Positions 17,191 through 26,076 of a stretch of DNA of 40,989 bases are shown piece after piece. Source of the DNA: Acholeplasmatales bacterium (GTDB taxonomy: Bacteria; Bacillota_I; Bacilli_A; Acholeplasmatales; Acholeplasmataceae); assembly GCA_031284585.1 (NCBI GenBank), contig JAITXT010000012.1, positions 1 to 40,989 on the forward strand, read 5' to 3'. Both the position numbers and the translations under genes were made by a program. The notes beneath the pieces are model-generated. The model was not told the origin of the DNA. It searched no databases and worked only from the letters and a program-made list of their open reading frames with translations. The stretch's first letter is position 1; every line of letters begins with the position of its first letter.

Positions 17191-17961
17191 TTATCTACCT
17201 AACCAACCACCATCTACGGCAATAGTGTAACCATTAATATAATCAGATGCACTTGAAGATAAGAAAACAGCTGCTCCAGCAACATCTCTAGGAGTTCCCC
17301 AACGTCCAGCCGGAATACGTTCTAGAATTTCACCTGAACGTTTTTCATCATCTCTTAAGGCAGCCGTATTATTAGTTGCCATATAACCAGGAGCTATTGC
17401 ATTTACATTAATATTATACTTAGCCCATTCATTAGATAATGTCATAGTTATGCCTTTTAAACCAGATTTACTGGCTGTATAGGAAGGCACTCTAATACCA
17501 CCTTGATAAGATAACATAGAGCAAATAGAAACAATTTTACCACCGTGACCTTCTTTGATAACCTCATTACCAAAGGCTTGAGATAAAAAGAAAATTGTTT
17601 TTAAATTAATATTCATTACATCATCCCAACTCTTTTCACTAAAGACAAGAGAATCTTCTCTTTTGATGATTCCTGCATTATTAACTAAAATATCTACGTG
17701 ACCAAATGCTTTAACACCTTGCTCCACAATAGTCTTTAATTCTTCTACAGAAGAATTAATTAAATCCATTTTAATATTTAAATATTTTCTACCAAGACCT
17801 TCAATAAGTCTTTTAGTATCAACTTGATCAACATAATCTACACCAACAATATCAGCACCTGCTTCTGCTAAACCTAAAGCCATACCTTGACCTAAACCAG
17901 TAGAAGTACCTGTTACGATTGCTACCTTACCACTTAAACTAAAACTATCTAAAATTGACAT
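17191..17961 (-). CDS. kduD: 2-dehydro-3-deoxy-D-gluconate 5-dehydrogenase
   Basis: A 256-residue short-chain dehydrogenase. It shows the Rossmann motif TGTSTGLGQG (18-26), NNAG (94-97), the catalytic Ser in the ICSMLS region and Y161-x-x-x-K165 in YTASKSG. The start LDSFSLSGKVAIVTG and the end INGYTIAVDGGW fit KduD. It reduces 2,5-diketo-3-deoxygluconate to KDG with NAD(P)H, the step after KduI, and lies immediately downstream of kduI with SD AAGGAGAG. Other SDR activities cannot be excluded from motifs, but the adjacency makes KduD by far the best call. Confidence 0.92.
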   Translation of the reverse strand: MSILDSFSLSGKVAIVTGTSTGLGQGMALGLAEAGADIVGVDYVDQVDTKRLIEGLGRKYLNIKMDLINSSVEELKTIVEQGVKAFGHVDILVNNAGIIKREDSLVFSEKSWDDVMNINLKTIFFLSQAFGNEVIKEGHGGKIVSICSMLSYQGGIRVPSYTASKSGLKGITMTLSNEWAKYNINVNAIAPGYMATNNTAALRDDEKRSGEILERIPAGRWGTPRDVAGAAVFLSSSASDYINGYTIAVDGGWLGR

Positions 17962-17976
17962 TTTTTCTCTCCTTTT

Positions 17977-18813
17977 TTATTTTAAATCTTTATTATCAAT
18001 ATTATCCATATCATCAAACGTTAAATTTTCACCGCACATTGCCCAAATAAAAGTATAATTTGTAGTGCCTACCCCTGAGTGAATTGACCAACTAGGAGAA
18101 ATTACTGCTTCTTCAGGTCCAAGAACTATATGTCTTGTTTCGTCACTTTTACCCATCATATGAAATACTCTTTCGGTTTCTGGGAAATTAAAATATAAAT
18201 AAACTTCCATTCTTCTCTCATGAGTATGAGATGGCATTGTATTCCAAGAAGATCCAACGTTAAGTTTTGTGAGTCCCATTGAAAGTTGACAAGTATGCAA
18301 AACATTTGGATGTAAATACTGATAAATAGTCCTGCTATTAATAGTTTTTACATCTCCTACTACTCTTGGATTAGCTTCAGTAATTGGAATATATTTAACT
18401 GGATACGCTGCGTGAGCAGGACTACTAGCACAATAAAATTTTGCTGGATTACTAGCTTCAACTGATGAAAATGTAACTATTTTTGAACCAAGAGGAATAT
18501 AAAGTGCATCTTCTGTGTTTAGATTATATGTTATACCATCTATCTCAATAACCCCACTTCCACCGATATTTATTACTCCCATTTCTCTACGTTCTAAGAA
18601 AAATGAAGTACCTAAATCTTTTGTTGTTGGTAAAACTAACTTTTCCTTTACTGGTTTTATACCACCAAAAATAATTCTATCATGATGTGAATAAGTAAAA
18701 TTTATTTCATCACTAACAAAAATATTTTGGACTAGAAAATTCTCTCTTAATTTTTTTGTATCATAACTTTGCACATCACTAGGATGATTATTATATCTAA
18801 TATCTAATTTCAT
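17977..18813 (-). CDS. kduI: 5-dehydro-4-deoxy-D-glucuronate isomerase
   Basis: A 278-residue cupin-fold isomerase. The ATG at 18813 is chosen because GGAGG lies just upstream; an in-frame TTG at 18828 would start inside that SD. The diagnostic metal motif is MPSHTHERRMEVYLYFNF (two His and a Glu), with a further His in WSIHSGVGT. NYTFIWAMCGEN is typical of the C terminus. It converts 5-keto-4-deoxyuronate, from unsaturated galacturonate ends, into 2,5-diketo-3-deoxygluconate. The start shares one base with the IclR stop (TAATG). Full length for the family. Confidence 0.95.
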   Translation of the reverse strand: MKLDIRYNNHPSDVQSYDTKKLRENFLVQNIFVSDEINFTYSHHDRIIFGGIKPVKEKLVLPTTKDLGTSFFLERREMGVINIGGSGVIEIDGITYNLNTEDALYIPLGSKIVTFSSVEASNPAKFYCASSPAHAAYPVKYIPITEANPRVVGDVKTINSRTIYQYLHPNVLHTCQLSMGLTKLNVGSSWNTMPSHTHERRMEVYLYFNFPETERVFHMMGKSDETRHIVLGPEEAVISPSWSIHSGVGTTNYTFIWAMCGENLTFDDMDNIDNKDLK

Positions 18814-19508
18814 TATTCTTCCTCCCAAATATATCCTAATCTTTTACTAATTTCTTTCCCTATATTTACAAAATCATTTATACTATCATCTGAAATATCG
18901 TCACTTGCTAGATTATAAGATGAAATAACTCCACAAACACGATTCTCAAAATTATAAATTGGAACGGAATAAGTTTTTAAATAACAATTGCACTGAGGAT
19001 TATCAATTACAAATCCATCTTTTACAACTTGTTCATCTTTTTTATAATTACTATAATTTCTATCAAAATAACCATATGTTTTGCCTACAGAATTAAGATT
19101 AAAATCATATTCAATCGAACCAACTCCAAGAGGAGTAGAAACTTTCGTTAAATTTGGTTGATATTTATAAACAAAGATGATTTTATTATCAATTCTCTTC
19201 GAAATAAAGACAATAGTTTCATTCTTTTCAGAAAAACTCTTTAATAATTTATTAGATGCCTCTATAATACTAGAATGCTTAATATAAGTATTTCCGATTT
19301 GAAACATCTTAGAACCGATTACATAATTTTTAATTCTCTGATCTTTATAATAAATTGCATCCATCTTATATAATGTTTTCAAAATATCATAAGTAGTTGA
19401 CTTTGAATAATTAAGTTCTTTATAAATCTCTGATAAAGTTAATCCGTCACTATTTTTTGATATTAAATCTAAAATATGGAATGTTTTAGCAACCGTATTA
19501 TTAATCAT
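18813..19508 (-). CDS. IclR-family transcriptional regulator, probable local regulator of pectin catabolism
   Basis: A 231-residue protein. An N-terminal winged helix shows LTLSEIYKELNYSKSTTYDILKTLYK (about residues 24-49). An IclR-type effector domain follows, with TPLGVGSIEYDFNLNSVGKTYGYFD and CGVISSYNLA. IclR-family KdgR proteins of other bacteria sense KDG-type metabolites, so regulation of this locus is a reasonable inference. It is embedded between kdgK (ATGA overlap) and kduI (TAATG overlap), so it is co-expressed with its probable targets. No operator for it could be recognised in the window. Confidence 0.85.
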   Translation of the reverse strand: MINNTVAKTFHILDLISKNSDGLTLSEIYKELNYSKSTTYDILKTLYKMDAIYYKDQRIKNYVIGSKMFQIGNTYIKHSSIIEASNKLLKSFSEKNETIVFISKRIDNKIIFVYKYQPNLTKVSTPLGVGSIEYDFNLNSVGKTYGYFDRNYSNYKKDEQVVKDGFVIDNPQCNCYLKTYSVPIYNFENRVCGVISSYNLASDDISDDSINDFVNIGKEISKRLGYIWEEE

Positions 19509-20527
19509 CTTACAACTCTTCCTGAAGTATTACCTTTTACCAATGAATTTATTTCCTCGATTGAAGCCTCATTAAAGTCTCCTAAAATAGTATGTTTTAA
19601 TGCGCTAGCCGCAACCGCAAATTCAAGAGCATCTTTATCACTTAAAGTAAGTAATCCATGAATTAAACCAGCAGAAAATGAATCTCCACCTCCTACTCTA
19701 TCATAAATAGGATTAATATCATAATGATTAGATACATAAAACTTATCATCACTTAACATTACTGCACTCCAACCATTATGAGTAGCGGAAAAACTTTCTC
19801 TCAAAGTTGAAGCAATAACTTTAAAACCAAATTCCTTTTTCATTTCTTTGAATATTTCATGATAAGCATTCTTATCTAGAGTACCCTTATTTACATCAAC
19901 GCCGTGCGCTTTAAAACCAAGTACTAGATCAGCATCCTCTTCATTACCAATACATACATCAACATACTTCATCAAAGGTCTCATAACACTAATTGCCTTT
20001 TCGCTTGTCCAAAGTTTCTTTCTATAATTCAAATCAACAGATACAATTAACCCCGCTTTTTTTGCCTCTATTAATGCAAGTTCAGTAATCTTAGCACAAG
20101 AATCTGAAAGGGCTGGAGTAATTCCTGAAAAATGAAACCAATTTTTATCTTTAAAAATAGTACTAAAATCAAAATCATTAATTGTACTTTCAGCAATCGA
20201 TGAATTTGCTCTATCATAGATTACCTTTGAAGGTCTTAATGAAGTACCTGTTTCAAGATAATAAATACCAAGTCTATTTCCGCCTCTAGCAATATAATCA
20301 ATATTAACACCATGAGCCAATAAACTTCTAAGACATGCTTCTCCAATTTCATTTTTTACTACTTTTGATACAAAGTAAGTTTTATGACCAAAAGCCGATA
20401 AACTAACAGCAACATTAGCCTCTCCACCACCATAACAAACATCAAATTCATTACTTTGAACAACTCTTAAATTATCTCTTGGAGATAATCTAAGCATAAT
20501 TTCTCCTAATGTAACAATATTACTCAT
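19505..20527 (-). CDS. kdgK: 2-dehydro-3-deoxygluconokinase (PfkB family)
   Basis: A 340-residue PfkB-type sugar kinase. N-terminal GGGEANVAVSLSAFG is the substrate-binding glycine motif. DRVGGGDSFSAGLIHG near residue 280 is the PfkB signature 2, with the catalytic Asp in GGGDSF. VSVDLNYRKKLW is typical of KDG kinases. It phosphorylates KDG to KDPG with ATP, and the product goes to the adjacent aldolase, 12 nt upstream in the operon. SD GAGG precedes the ATG. All expected motifs are intact. Confidence 0.93.
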   Translation of the reverse strand: MSNIVTLGEIMLRLSPRDNLRVVQSNEFDVCYGGGEANVAVSLSAFGHKTYFVSKVVKNEIGEACLRSLLAHGVNIDYIARGGNRLGIYYLETGTSLRPSKVIYDRANSSIAESTINDFDFSTIFKDKNWFHFSGITPALSDSCAKITELALIEAKKAGLIVSVDLNYRKKLWTSEKAISVMRPLMKYVDVCIGNEEDADLVLGFKAHGVDVNKGTLDKNAYHEIFKEMKKEFGFKVIASTLRESFSATHNGWSAVMLSDDKFYVSNHYDINPIYDRVGGGDSFSAGLIHGLLTLSDKDALEFAVAASALKHTILGDFNEASIEEINSLVKGNTSGRVVR

Positions 20528-20539
20528 ACAAATACCTCT

Positions 20540-21172
20540 TTATGCGATTTTATTAAGAAACTTTTTTACAGTTTCCGCAATTTGAACTTCTTTTTTGATA
20601 GAAGAAGAAATATCAAATTTTGTAAGCTCACTTCCTACTCCTACCGCAACCACACCTTTTTTGAACCAGTCATTAATATTATCTAGATTAACTCCCCCAG
20701 TAGGCATAATATTTACATATGGAAGAGGACCTTTAATTGCTTTAACATAATCAGAAGATACAAGGGAACCAGGAAATAATTTGATAATATCTGCTCCACA
20801 TTCAAGAGCATGTATAATTTCATTAATAGTGACACAACCTGGTAAATAAGGAATTTGATATCTTCCGCATAATTTAGCAGTTTCCTCGTCAAGAGAAGGA
20901 GACACAATAAACTTAGCACCAGCTAGAATAGCAATTCTTGCTGTAACGGCATCTAAGACTGTACCAGCGCCAAAAATAATATCTTTATATAAACTAGATA
21001 ATTTAGTAATTAATTCAGGGGCGCCGTTTACAGTAAAAGTAATCTCAACTGCTTTAATCCCTCCTAAAACTAATCCATCAATTAATTCTTTCGCTTCTTC
21101 ACTTGAAGATGCTCTTACAACAGCTACTATTTTACTACTTATAACCTTATTTAAAATATCATATTTTTGCAT
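20540..21172 (-). CDS. eda: KDPG aldolase (2-dehydro-3-deoxyphosphogluconate aldolase)
   Basis: A 210-residue class I aldolase. AVVR (R20), KAVEITF (E43, general base), FGAGTVLD, IVSPSLDEE, and the Schiff-base lysine in IIKLFPG (K131), then MPTGGVNLDN for phosphate binding. It splits KDPG into pyruvate and glyceraldehyde-3-phosphate, the last step of this pathway. The start overlaps the GH28 stop (TAATG) and kdgK follows after 12 nt. Length is typical for Eda. Confidence 0.94.
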   Translation of the reverse strand: MQKYDILNKVISSKIVAVVRASSSEEAKELIDGLVLGGIKAVEITFTVNGAPELITKLSSLYKDIIFGAGTVLDAVTARIAILAGAKFIVSPSLDEETAKLCGRYQIPYLPGCVTINEIIHALECGADIIKLFPGSLVSSDYVKAIKGPLPYVNIMPTGGVNLDNINDWFKKGVVAVGVGSELTKFDISSSIKKEVQIAETVKKFLNKIA

Positions 21173-22701
21173 TAATTTACTCCTTCATCAAAAAATTCGT
21201 CAACATTTTCTTTGACAATTTTAGACTTCTTAATATTTTCAAATTCACAATTTTCTAAAACAACTTTCCGTACATTATTAAAATATAGTCCTTCACCACT
21301 CGTTTTTTCTAAATAACTCATCATGGCTGGATAAAAAGGAGTTGGATCATCTTTATAAGCAAATAATACATTTTTAAGAGTTACTGAATCAATTTTTGAT
21401 TCTGGTAATCCATAAAAAAATCCTGCATGAGCATTTACTTCAAAACATTTAATATTAGTGAAAGTAAAATCTCCTAAATGAGGTGTTCTTTCATCAACAG
21501 GTAATGTTTCTTTTGACCATACATATTCAGTCTTTCCATCAAAATCACAATAATAAAACATATTAATAACGAAAGGAACTAATACATTATTCATAATGCA
21601 ATTATCAAAGGTAACATTACTTATAATGCCATATTTACCTCTTCCTCTTCTAGTTTTAATTCTAAAACCACGATCTGTGGATTCAAAGAAACATTGAGTT
21701 ACCACTAAATTATTAATTCCACCACTCATTTCTGAACCAATAGTAATAGCTCCATGTCCATAAGACATTGAACAATTTCTAATAACTATATTTTCACTAG
21801 GTCTTTTATATTTAGAACCTAATTTGAATTTACCACTCTTAATAGCAATACAATCGTCCCCTACTGAAAATACAACACCAATACAATTAATATTCTTTGT
21901 CATATCAGGATCAAAACCATCGGTATTAGGAGAATCTTTAGGATTAATAATATCACAATCATATAAATTAAACCCGTCACAAAGGAAAGGATGTACAGCC
22001 CAAGATGGAGTATTTTGAATTGTTACCCCTGAAAAAGTTATATTTTTACAATGAGAAAAATAAACTCCAAAAGGTCTATAAGCAACTCTTGGCTTTTTAA
22101 CATCTATCCACCAATCAGAATTATGCGCATTACATTCGATAATACCTTCCCCCGTAATTTGAACGTTTTCAACATTTACACCGGTAATAAGACTTGCATA
22201 AGTATGAGCTAGTTCACCTTCCCAAGTAGAAATATCCATCTGATCAATTTTAGAAGGTAGTACTGGATATTTATATCTATTAGTAGTTCCAATTAGAGCT
22301 GCTCCTTGATCTAGATAAATAGTAATGTTATCTTTCAAAAATAAAGGACCACTTAAGTAATCTCCAGCCGCAAAAAATAGCGTTGAATGCGGAGGAGCAA
22401 CATTTATTGCTTCCTGCAAAGTAGTAGTAATTTCTGTTTCCCCAGTAAGTGGTAAGATAAAATCTTTGGCTATATCAATAAAGGCAGATTCATAACAGGT
22501 AGTAAACTCTAATGATTGTCCAACGACTTCAACTTTATAAGTTGTATTAGGAGTTAAATTAAATAAAGAAAAAACATTATTAGAAGTTTTTTCTACTATT
22601 ACACCATTTAATTTTACAGGCTTTAGGCTATCTAGAAAATACACTAAATCATTTTCTATCTCAAATTGAGCAGACCTGGTTGTTTTATTAAGTAATATCA
22701 T
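21172..22701 (-). CDS. GH28 polygalacturonase, apparently cytosolic exo-type
   Basis: A 509-residue enzyme. An N-terminal fibronectin-III-like segment (about 1-70, NLTPNTTYKVEV) precedes a right-handed beta-helix. GH28 catalytic motifs are complete: NTDGFDPD (D261), GDDC (D282, D283), GHG (H316) and RIKT (R347, K349). The FN3-plus-GH28 layout is seen in exo-poly-alpha-galacturonosidases. There is no signal peptide (MILLNKTTRSAQFEIEN), so it should hydrolyse imported oligogalacturonides to galacturonate in the cytoplasm. It overlaps the upstream membrane-protein gene by 14 nt and eda by 1 nt. A YteA-like or rhamnogalacturonan-active GH28 specificity is possible. Confidence 0.92.
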   Translation of the reverse strand: MILLNKTTRSAQFEIENDLVYFLDSLKPVKLNGVIVEKTSNNVFSLFNLTPNTTYKVEVVGQSLEFTTCYESAFIDIAKDFILPLTGETEITTTLQEAINVAPPHSTLFFAAGDYLSGPLFLKDNITIYLDQGAALIGTTNRYKYPVLPSKIDQMDISTWEGELAHTYASLITGVNVENVQITGEGIIECNAHNSDWWIDVKKPRVAYRPFGVYFSHCKNITFSGVTIQNTPSWAVHPFLCDGFNLYDCDIINPKDSPNTDGFDPDMTKNINCIGVVFSVGDDCIAIKSGKFKLGSKYKRPSENIVIRNCSMSYGHGAITIGSEMSGGINNLVVTQCFFESTDRGFRIKTRRGRGKYGIISNVTFDNCIMNNVLVPFVINMFYYCDFDGKTEYVWSKETLPVDERTPHLGDFTFTNIKCFEVNAHAGFFYGLPESKIDSVTLKNVLFAYKDDPTPFYPAMMSYLEKTSGEGLYFNNVRKVVLENCEFENIKKSKIVKENVDEFFDEGVN

Positions 22702-23227
22702 TTTTATTAATCTCCTTTTCTTTATAAAATAATAATCTTACACGACGATATATATAATCTAATAATAAATAGATGAATCCAAACGAGAAAGGATCTAATT
22801 CAGTTTCTCCTAAAATATTTCCTAAAGTTGGAAGTCCTAAACTCACCCATTTTGATAATATTAGAACTGAAATCGCCTCAATAATACCGCAAAAAAGTAA
22901 TGTGGCGAACATACTGAATACTGATTTACTTCTAATAAAATGAGGTAAATAGTAATTAGCATCTTTGTTTGATAATGCCATTTGACGAATAACTAAGTTA
23001 CTAACAAACTCAGTTGCTAAAGTAAATATTAAGAGAAGGACGACTAGTTGATCAAGAAAGTCTAAATCAACGGTCATAAATGTTAGAAAAAAAGATGCGC
23101 TTCCAACCCAAAACTTAATGAATTGACATTTAAACCATAACGGTAACTTAGCAAGTCCATCGACATGATAAGCGTTAGTACTTATTTGCCCGTCCCGAAC
23201 TTTCTTATCATTCTTTTTCTTTGACAT
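22688..23227 (-). CDS. Small polytopic membrane protein of the uronide-transport operon
   Basis: A 179-residue protein. A basic N terminus (SKKKNDKKVRDG) is followed by four hydrophobic segments at about 35-52, 58-80, 103-125 and 145-160, and a basic C-terminal tail. Family not recognised; the tail RRVRLLFYK after the last segment suggests a cytoplasmic C terminus. It overlaps the previous membrane-protein gene by 20 nt and the GH28 gene by 14 nt. The position between the importer ATPase and the first hydrolase suggests a part in oligogalacturonide uptake, which is inference only. Confidence 0.7.
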   Translation of the reverse strand: MSKKKNDKKVRDGQISTNAYHVDGLAKLPLWFKCQFIKFWVGSASFFLTFMTVDLDFLDQLVVLLLIFTLATEFVSNLVIRQMALSNKDANYYLPHFIRSKSVFSMFATLLFCGIIEAISVLILSKWVSLGLPTLGNILGETELDPFSFGFIYLLLDYIYRRVRLLFYKEKEINKNDIT

Positions 23228-23741
23228 ACTTTAGGTCTACATAAAAGAATGTAAATATTGAAGCAAGAATCATGAAGAGAAGACCTACACCAAAAATAAT
23301 AAGCGAGAAATATGTCGCTTTAATAAAATGAAAAGTAGAAACAGTATTAGCTTCATTTATAAAAACCATAACGTATGAAGCATAAATAATGATTGAAGAA
23401 ATAGTTAGTACTTGAATTAAAATTAAGGTTGCTAAATTATTCTTCTTTCTAAAAGTAAAACAATTAAATAACTGGATAATTGAAATAAGGTATAACAAGA
23501 AAATAAATAAGGCCGCTGCACTACCTGGTCCTAACTTTGAAATTGCTAAAAAGTGAGATTCTAATTTTAAAGGAGTTCCTTGAACTTCAAAATCCACAAA
23601 TGCGGTAATTAAAATAGTAGCTAAAAAAGCAAATATAGCAGGAATAGACTGCTTATTAAAAGAATACCATCTTTTAAACCAAGACTCTTTAACAATTTGA
23701 ATTGATGAATCTAATACTTTATTGTTATCAGGTGTTATCAT
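23208..23741 (-). CDS. Four-helix membrane protein of the uronide-transport operon (A-type)
   Basis: A 177-residue protein with hydrophobic segments at about 33-49, 74-95, 103-127 and 141-168, a roughly 24-residue loop after helix 1 and a basic loop (FRKKNN) between helices 2 and 3. I recognise no family. The plan of soluble N terminus, four helices and charged tail recurs in the two genes at 24822 and 25339, so they may be diverged paralogues. It overlaps the MsmX-type ATPase stop (ATGA). It could be an accessory subunit of the importer. Confidence 0.72.
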   Translation of the reverse strand: MITPDNNKVLDSSIQIVKESWFKRWYSFNKQSIPAIFAFLATILITAFVDFEVQGTPLKLESHFLAISKLGPGSAAALFIFLLYLISIIQLFNCFTFRKKNNLATLILIQVLTISSIIIYASYVMVFINEANTVSTFHFIKATYFSLIIFGVGLLFMILASIFTFFYVDLKYVKEKE

Positions 23742-24829
23742 AAAGTCTCCTCAGTATCTTTATCAAAGAAATAAATATGCTCAACTTCAAAACTATAATG
23801 AATTGTTTCTCCAATCTTAACTGGATTAACAATTGGGGAATTAGCGATGACATCTTCTCTACCAATATTGAAATGAACAAGAGAATTCTTTCCTAATAAT
23901 TCAAAAGTTTCGCAAGCAGAAATAAAACAATTAATTGAATCAATATGATCATTAGAAACAATGATATTTTCAGGTCTAACGCCTACATATATTTCTTTCC
24001 CACGATAGGCTTTTAATTTTTCAAAAGAAGGATGATTAAATACATTAATAACTAATTCTTTATTTAAAATTAGATTGCCACTCTCATCAATAGCACCATT
24101 AAATGTATTCATTGGAGGAAGTCCAATAAAATTAGCTACAAATAGGTTACTAGGATTTTTATATACTTCAATAGGAGTACCAATTTGTTGAACATATCCA
24201 TCTTTCATAATTACTATTCTATCAGCCAAAGTTAATGCTTCAATTTGATCATGAGTTACATAAACAAATGTTGCTTTTAAACGGTCATGTAAGTACCTAA
24301 TTTCTTTACGCATTGAATTTCTTAATTTCGCATCTAGATTAGAAAGTGGTTCATCAAGTAAAAAGATCTTAGGATCTCTTACTATTGCTCTTCCTACCGC
24401 AACCCGTTGCCTTTGACCACCAGAGAGTTGTCCTGGTTTCCTGTTTAAATAAGGTGTTAATCCTAAAACACCAGCTGCCCACATAACTTTTTTATGAATT
24501 TCATTAGAATTCACTTTTCTTAACATTAAAGAAAAAGCCATATTATGATAGACAGTTAAATGTGCATAAAGTGCATAATTTTGAAAAACGAAAGCAATAT
24601 CTCTATCTTTAGGGGCTTTGTCATTTATTTTTTTATCATCTAGAATCATTTCTCCACTAGAAATTTCTTCTAGACCAGCAATCATTCTCAAGGTTGTTGA
24701 TTTACCACAACCAGAAGGACCTACAAGAACTACAAACTCCCCGTCTTTAATATCAAGATTAAAATCATAAACAGCTTGTACACCGTTAGGATATATTTTA
24801 TTAACTCCCTTTAACAATAAATTAGGCAT
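23738..24829 (-). CDS. Sugar ABC transporter ATP-binding protein (MsmX/UgpC type)
   Basis: A 363-residue CUT1-class ATPase. Walker A GPSGCGKST near residue 38, Q-loop VFQNYALYAH, signature LSGGQRQR, Walker B FLLDEPLSNLD, H-loop VTHDQIEA, then a C-terminal OB/TOBE regulatory domain (EIYVGVRPENI). It powers uptake by the LplB/LplC permease pair encoded in the same unit. Many Firmicutes share one MsmX among several importers; here a dedicated copy sits in the operon. The start overlaps the neighbouring membrane-protein gene by 8 nt, the stop by 4 nt. Confidence 0.93.
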   Translation of the reverse strand: MPNLLLKGVNKIYPNGVQAVYDFNLDIKDGEFVVLVGPSGCGKSTTLRMIAGLEEISSGEMILDDKKINDKAPKDRDIAFVFQNYALYAHLTVYHNMAFSLMLRKVNSNEIHKKVMWAAGVLGLTPYLNRKPGQLSGGQRQRVAVGRAIVRDPKIFLLDEPLSNLDAKLRNSMRKEIRYLHDRLKATFVYVTHDQIEALTLADRIVIMKDGYVQQIGTPIEVYKNPSNLFVANFIGLPPMNTFNGAIDESGNLILNKELVINVFNHPSFEKLKAYRGKEIYVGVRPENIIVSNDHIDSINCFISACETFELLGKNSLVHFNIGREDVIANSPIVNPVKIGETIHYSFEVEHIYFFDKDTEETL

Positions 24830-25355
24830 TATTTACACCTCTATATTTTTTCATTAAATTAATCTTTTGCAAAGAAATAATACCAGCAAGAACTAAAAGA
24901 ATTGAAGAAACAGTAAGTTCAACAATTAAAGTAATAAAAGTTGAAGTAGTATAAGCTGGTGTATCTTTAGTATAAAAAGTAAGTGGTACATTAAAAATTC
25001 GAATAATATTAATACCTGCTAAAACAAAAGTAAAATATGTAAGCTTAAGATTATAAGCTTTTATTTTTTCTGCAGTTAAAAAAGTAACAAGCATTAATAC
25101 GATTCCAATAGCAATTTCAATTCCTATTAAAGGATCTGGAATTACACTAATTGTAACGTCACTTATGATAAAATCATCGTTATTGATCATCGAAAACAAA
25201 GAAATAATAGTTAATACTAAAGAAAGTAATACTAGCCAATAAGAAAAACTGTTAAATTGATATTTTAACTTATCCGCCTTGACTTCTTGTAAATTTACTT
25301 TTTCAATTCTCTCGTTAGAATCATTAATTTTAATAGAATTACGAAATAGTTTCAT
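24822..25355 (-). CDS. Four-helix membrane protein of the uronide-transport operon (B-type)
   Basis: A 177-residue protein. A charged N-terminal stretch of about 35 residues is followed by four hydrophobic segments at about 38-57, 75-94, 104-122 and 139-162, then a basic tail (KKYRG). No family recognised. It overlaps the gene before it by 17 nt and msmX by 8 nt. It shares its length and helix layout with the protein encoded at 23208, although I cannot align them convincingly by eye. Confidence 0.72.
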   Translation of the reverse strand: MKLFRNSIKINDSNERIEKVNLQEVKADKLKYQFNSFSYWLVLLSLVLTIISLFSMINNDDFIISDVTISVIPDPLIGIEIAIGIVLMLVTFLTAEKIKAYNLKLTYFTFVLAGINIIRIFNVPLTFYTKDTPAYTTSTFITLIVELTVSSILLVLAGIISLQKINLMKKYRGVNNA

Positions 25356-26007
25356 GTTTTTTCCTACTTAATTTAGATTTAATTACTTTAATTTTATCAA
25401 TAATTTCATGATAAATATGATTTTGTACAAATTGATAAATAGTATATGCTAAAACCATTGCCCAAACTACTAGACTAGTTATGCCAATAATTATACCAAT
25501 TTGAAACGTTAATAGAGAATATTCCGATTTAGAGTTAAGGAAGTTCCAAAACCAAGTAACCTCGAGAGGATCAAGTTCAGAAAGAGATGTTTTATCAGGA
25601 TCAATAATTGGAATTTCGCTAACGTAAAGATCTCTTAAATAAGGTACTTTAACTAAAACAAAAATTATAAGACCAAGAGCAACTACAAGCGATAAACCGA
25701 TAAAGAGATAATTGTAAATGTAATATTTTTTATGTTTAAAAGAACCAAATAGAAAACTCAAAACTGTAATAACTAAAGCCCATAAGCTAAATTCAAATAA
25801 AGCAAAGTTAATTTTTTGGGCTTCTACTTGAAAAAGTGGAACATCATTCATATTACCAGCAATTGCCCAATTAGTTGACAAACCTAAACTATAAACAAAA
25901 ATACTTCCAATAGTTAAAAGAAAGAGTATTGTAACAACTTTTTGAATCAAATTTAAAATTTCTTTTTTAGTTTTAGGAACCCTAATAAAATTTAACGCCT
26001 TTCCCAT
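25339..26007 (-). CDS. Four-helix membrane protein of the uronide-transport operon (C-type)
   Basis: A 222-residue protein with hydrophobic segments at about 22-42, 68-89, 97-120 and 166-192 and a C-terminal basic, helical tail of about 30 residues (DKIKVIKSKLSRKK). The loop between helices 3 and 4 is acidic and about 45 residues long. No family recognised. SD GGGAGAG precedes the ATG, and the gene is the first after the hairpin that separates it from the solute-binding protein. A transport accessory role is inferred from position. Confidence 0.72.
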   Translation of the reverse strand: MGKALNFIRVPKTKKEILNLIQKVVTILFLLTIGSIFVYSLGLSTNWAIAGNMNDVPLFQVEAQKINFALFEFSLWALVITVLSFLFGSFKHKKYYIYNYLFIGLSLVVALGLIIFVLVKVPYLRDLYVSEIPIIDPDKTSLSELDPLEVTWFWNFLNSKSEYSLLTFQIGIIIGITSLVVWAMVLAYTIYQFVQNHIYHEIIDKIKVIKSKLSRKKHETIS

Positions 26008-26026
26008 TCTCTCTCCCTTTATAAGG

Positions 26027-26061
26027 ATAGTTTTGGCCGATTATTAGTCGGCCAAAACTAT
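26027..26061 (-). terminator. Strong intra-operon hairpin after the solute-binding-protein gene
   Basis: Perfect inverted repeat: 14-nt arms at 26027-26040 and 26048-26061 (ATAGTTTTGGCCGA and its complement) around a 7-nt loop. On the minus strand it follows the binding-protein stop by 15 nt and precedes the next gene's SD. No U-run follows, so it is less a terminator than an RNA stability or partial-termination element. Such elements typically keep binding-protein mRNA in excess over downstream subunits. Confidence 0.75.
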
Positions 26062-26076
26062 TTAATTATTTAAAAC

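Noticed and set aside
17977-18828. Longer KduI starting at TTG 18828
   Set aside because: That codon overlaps the Shine-Dalgarno GGAGG that serves the ATG at 18813, which gives the family's usual N terminus.
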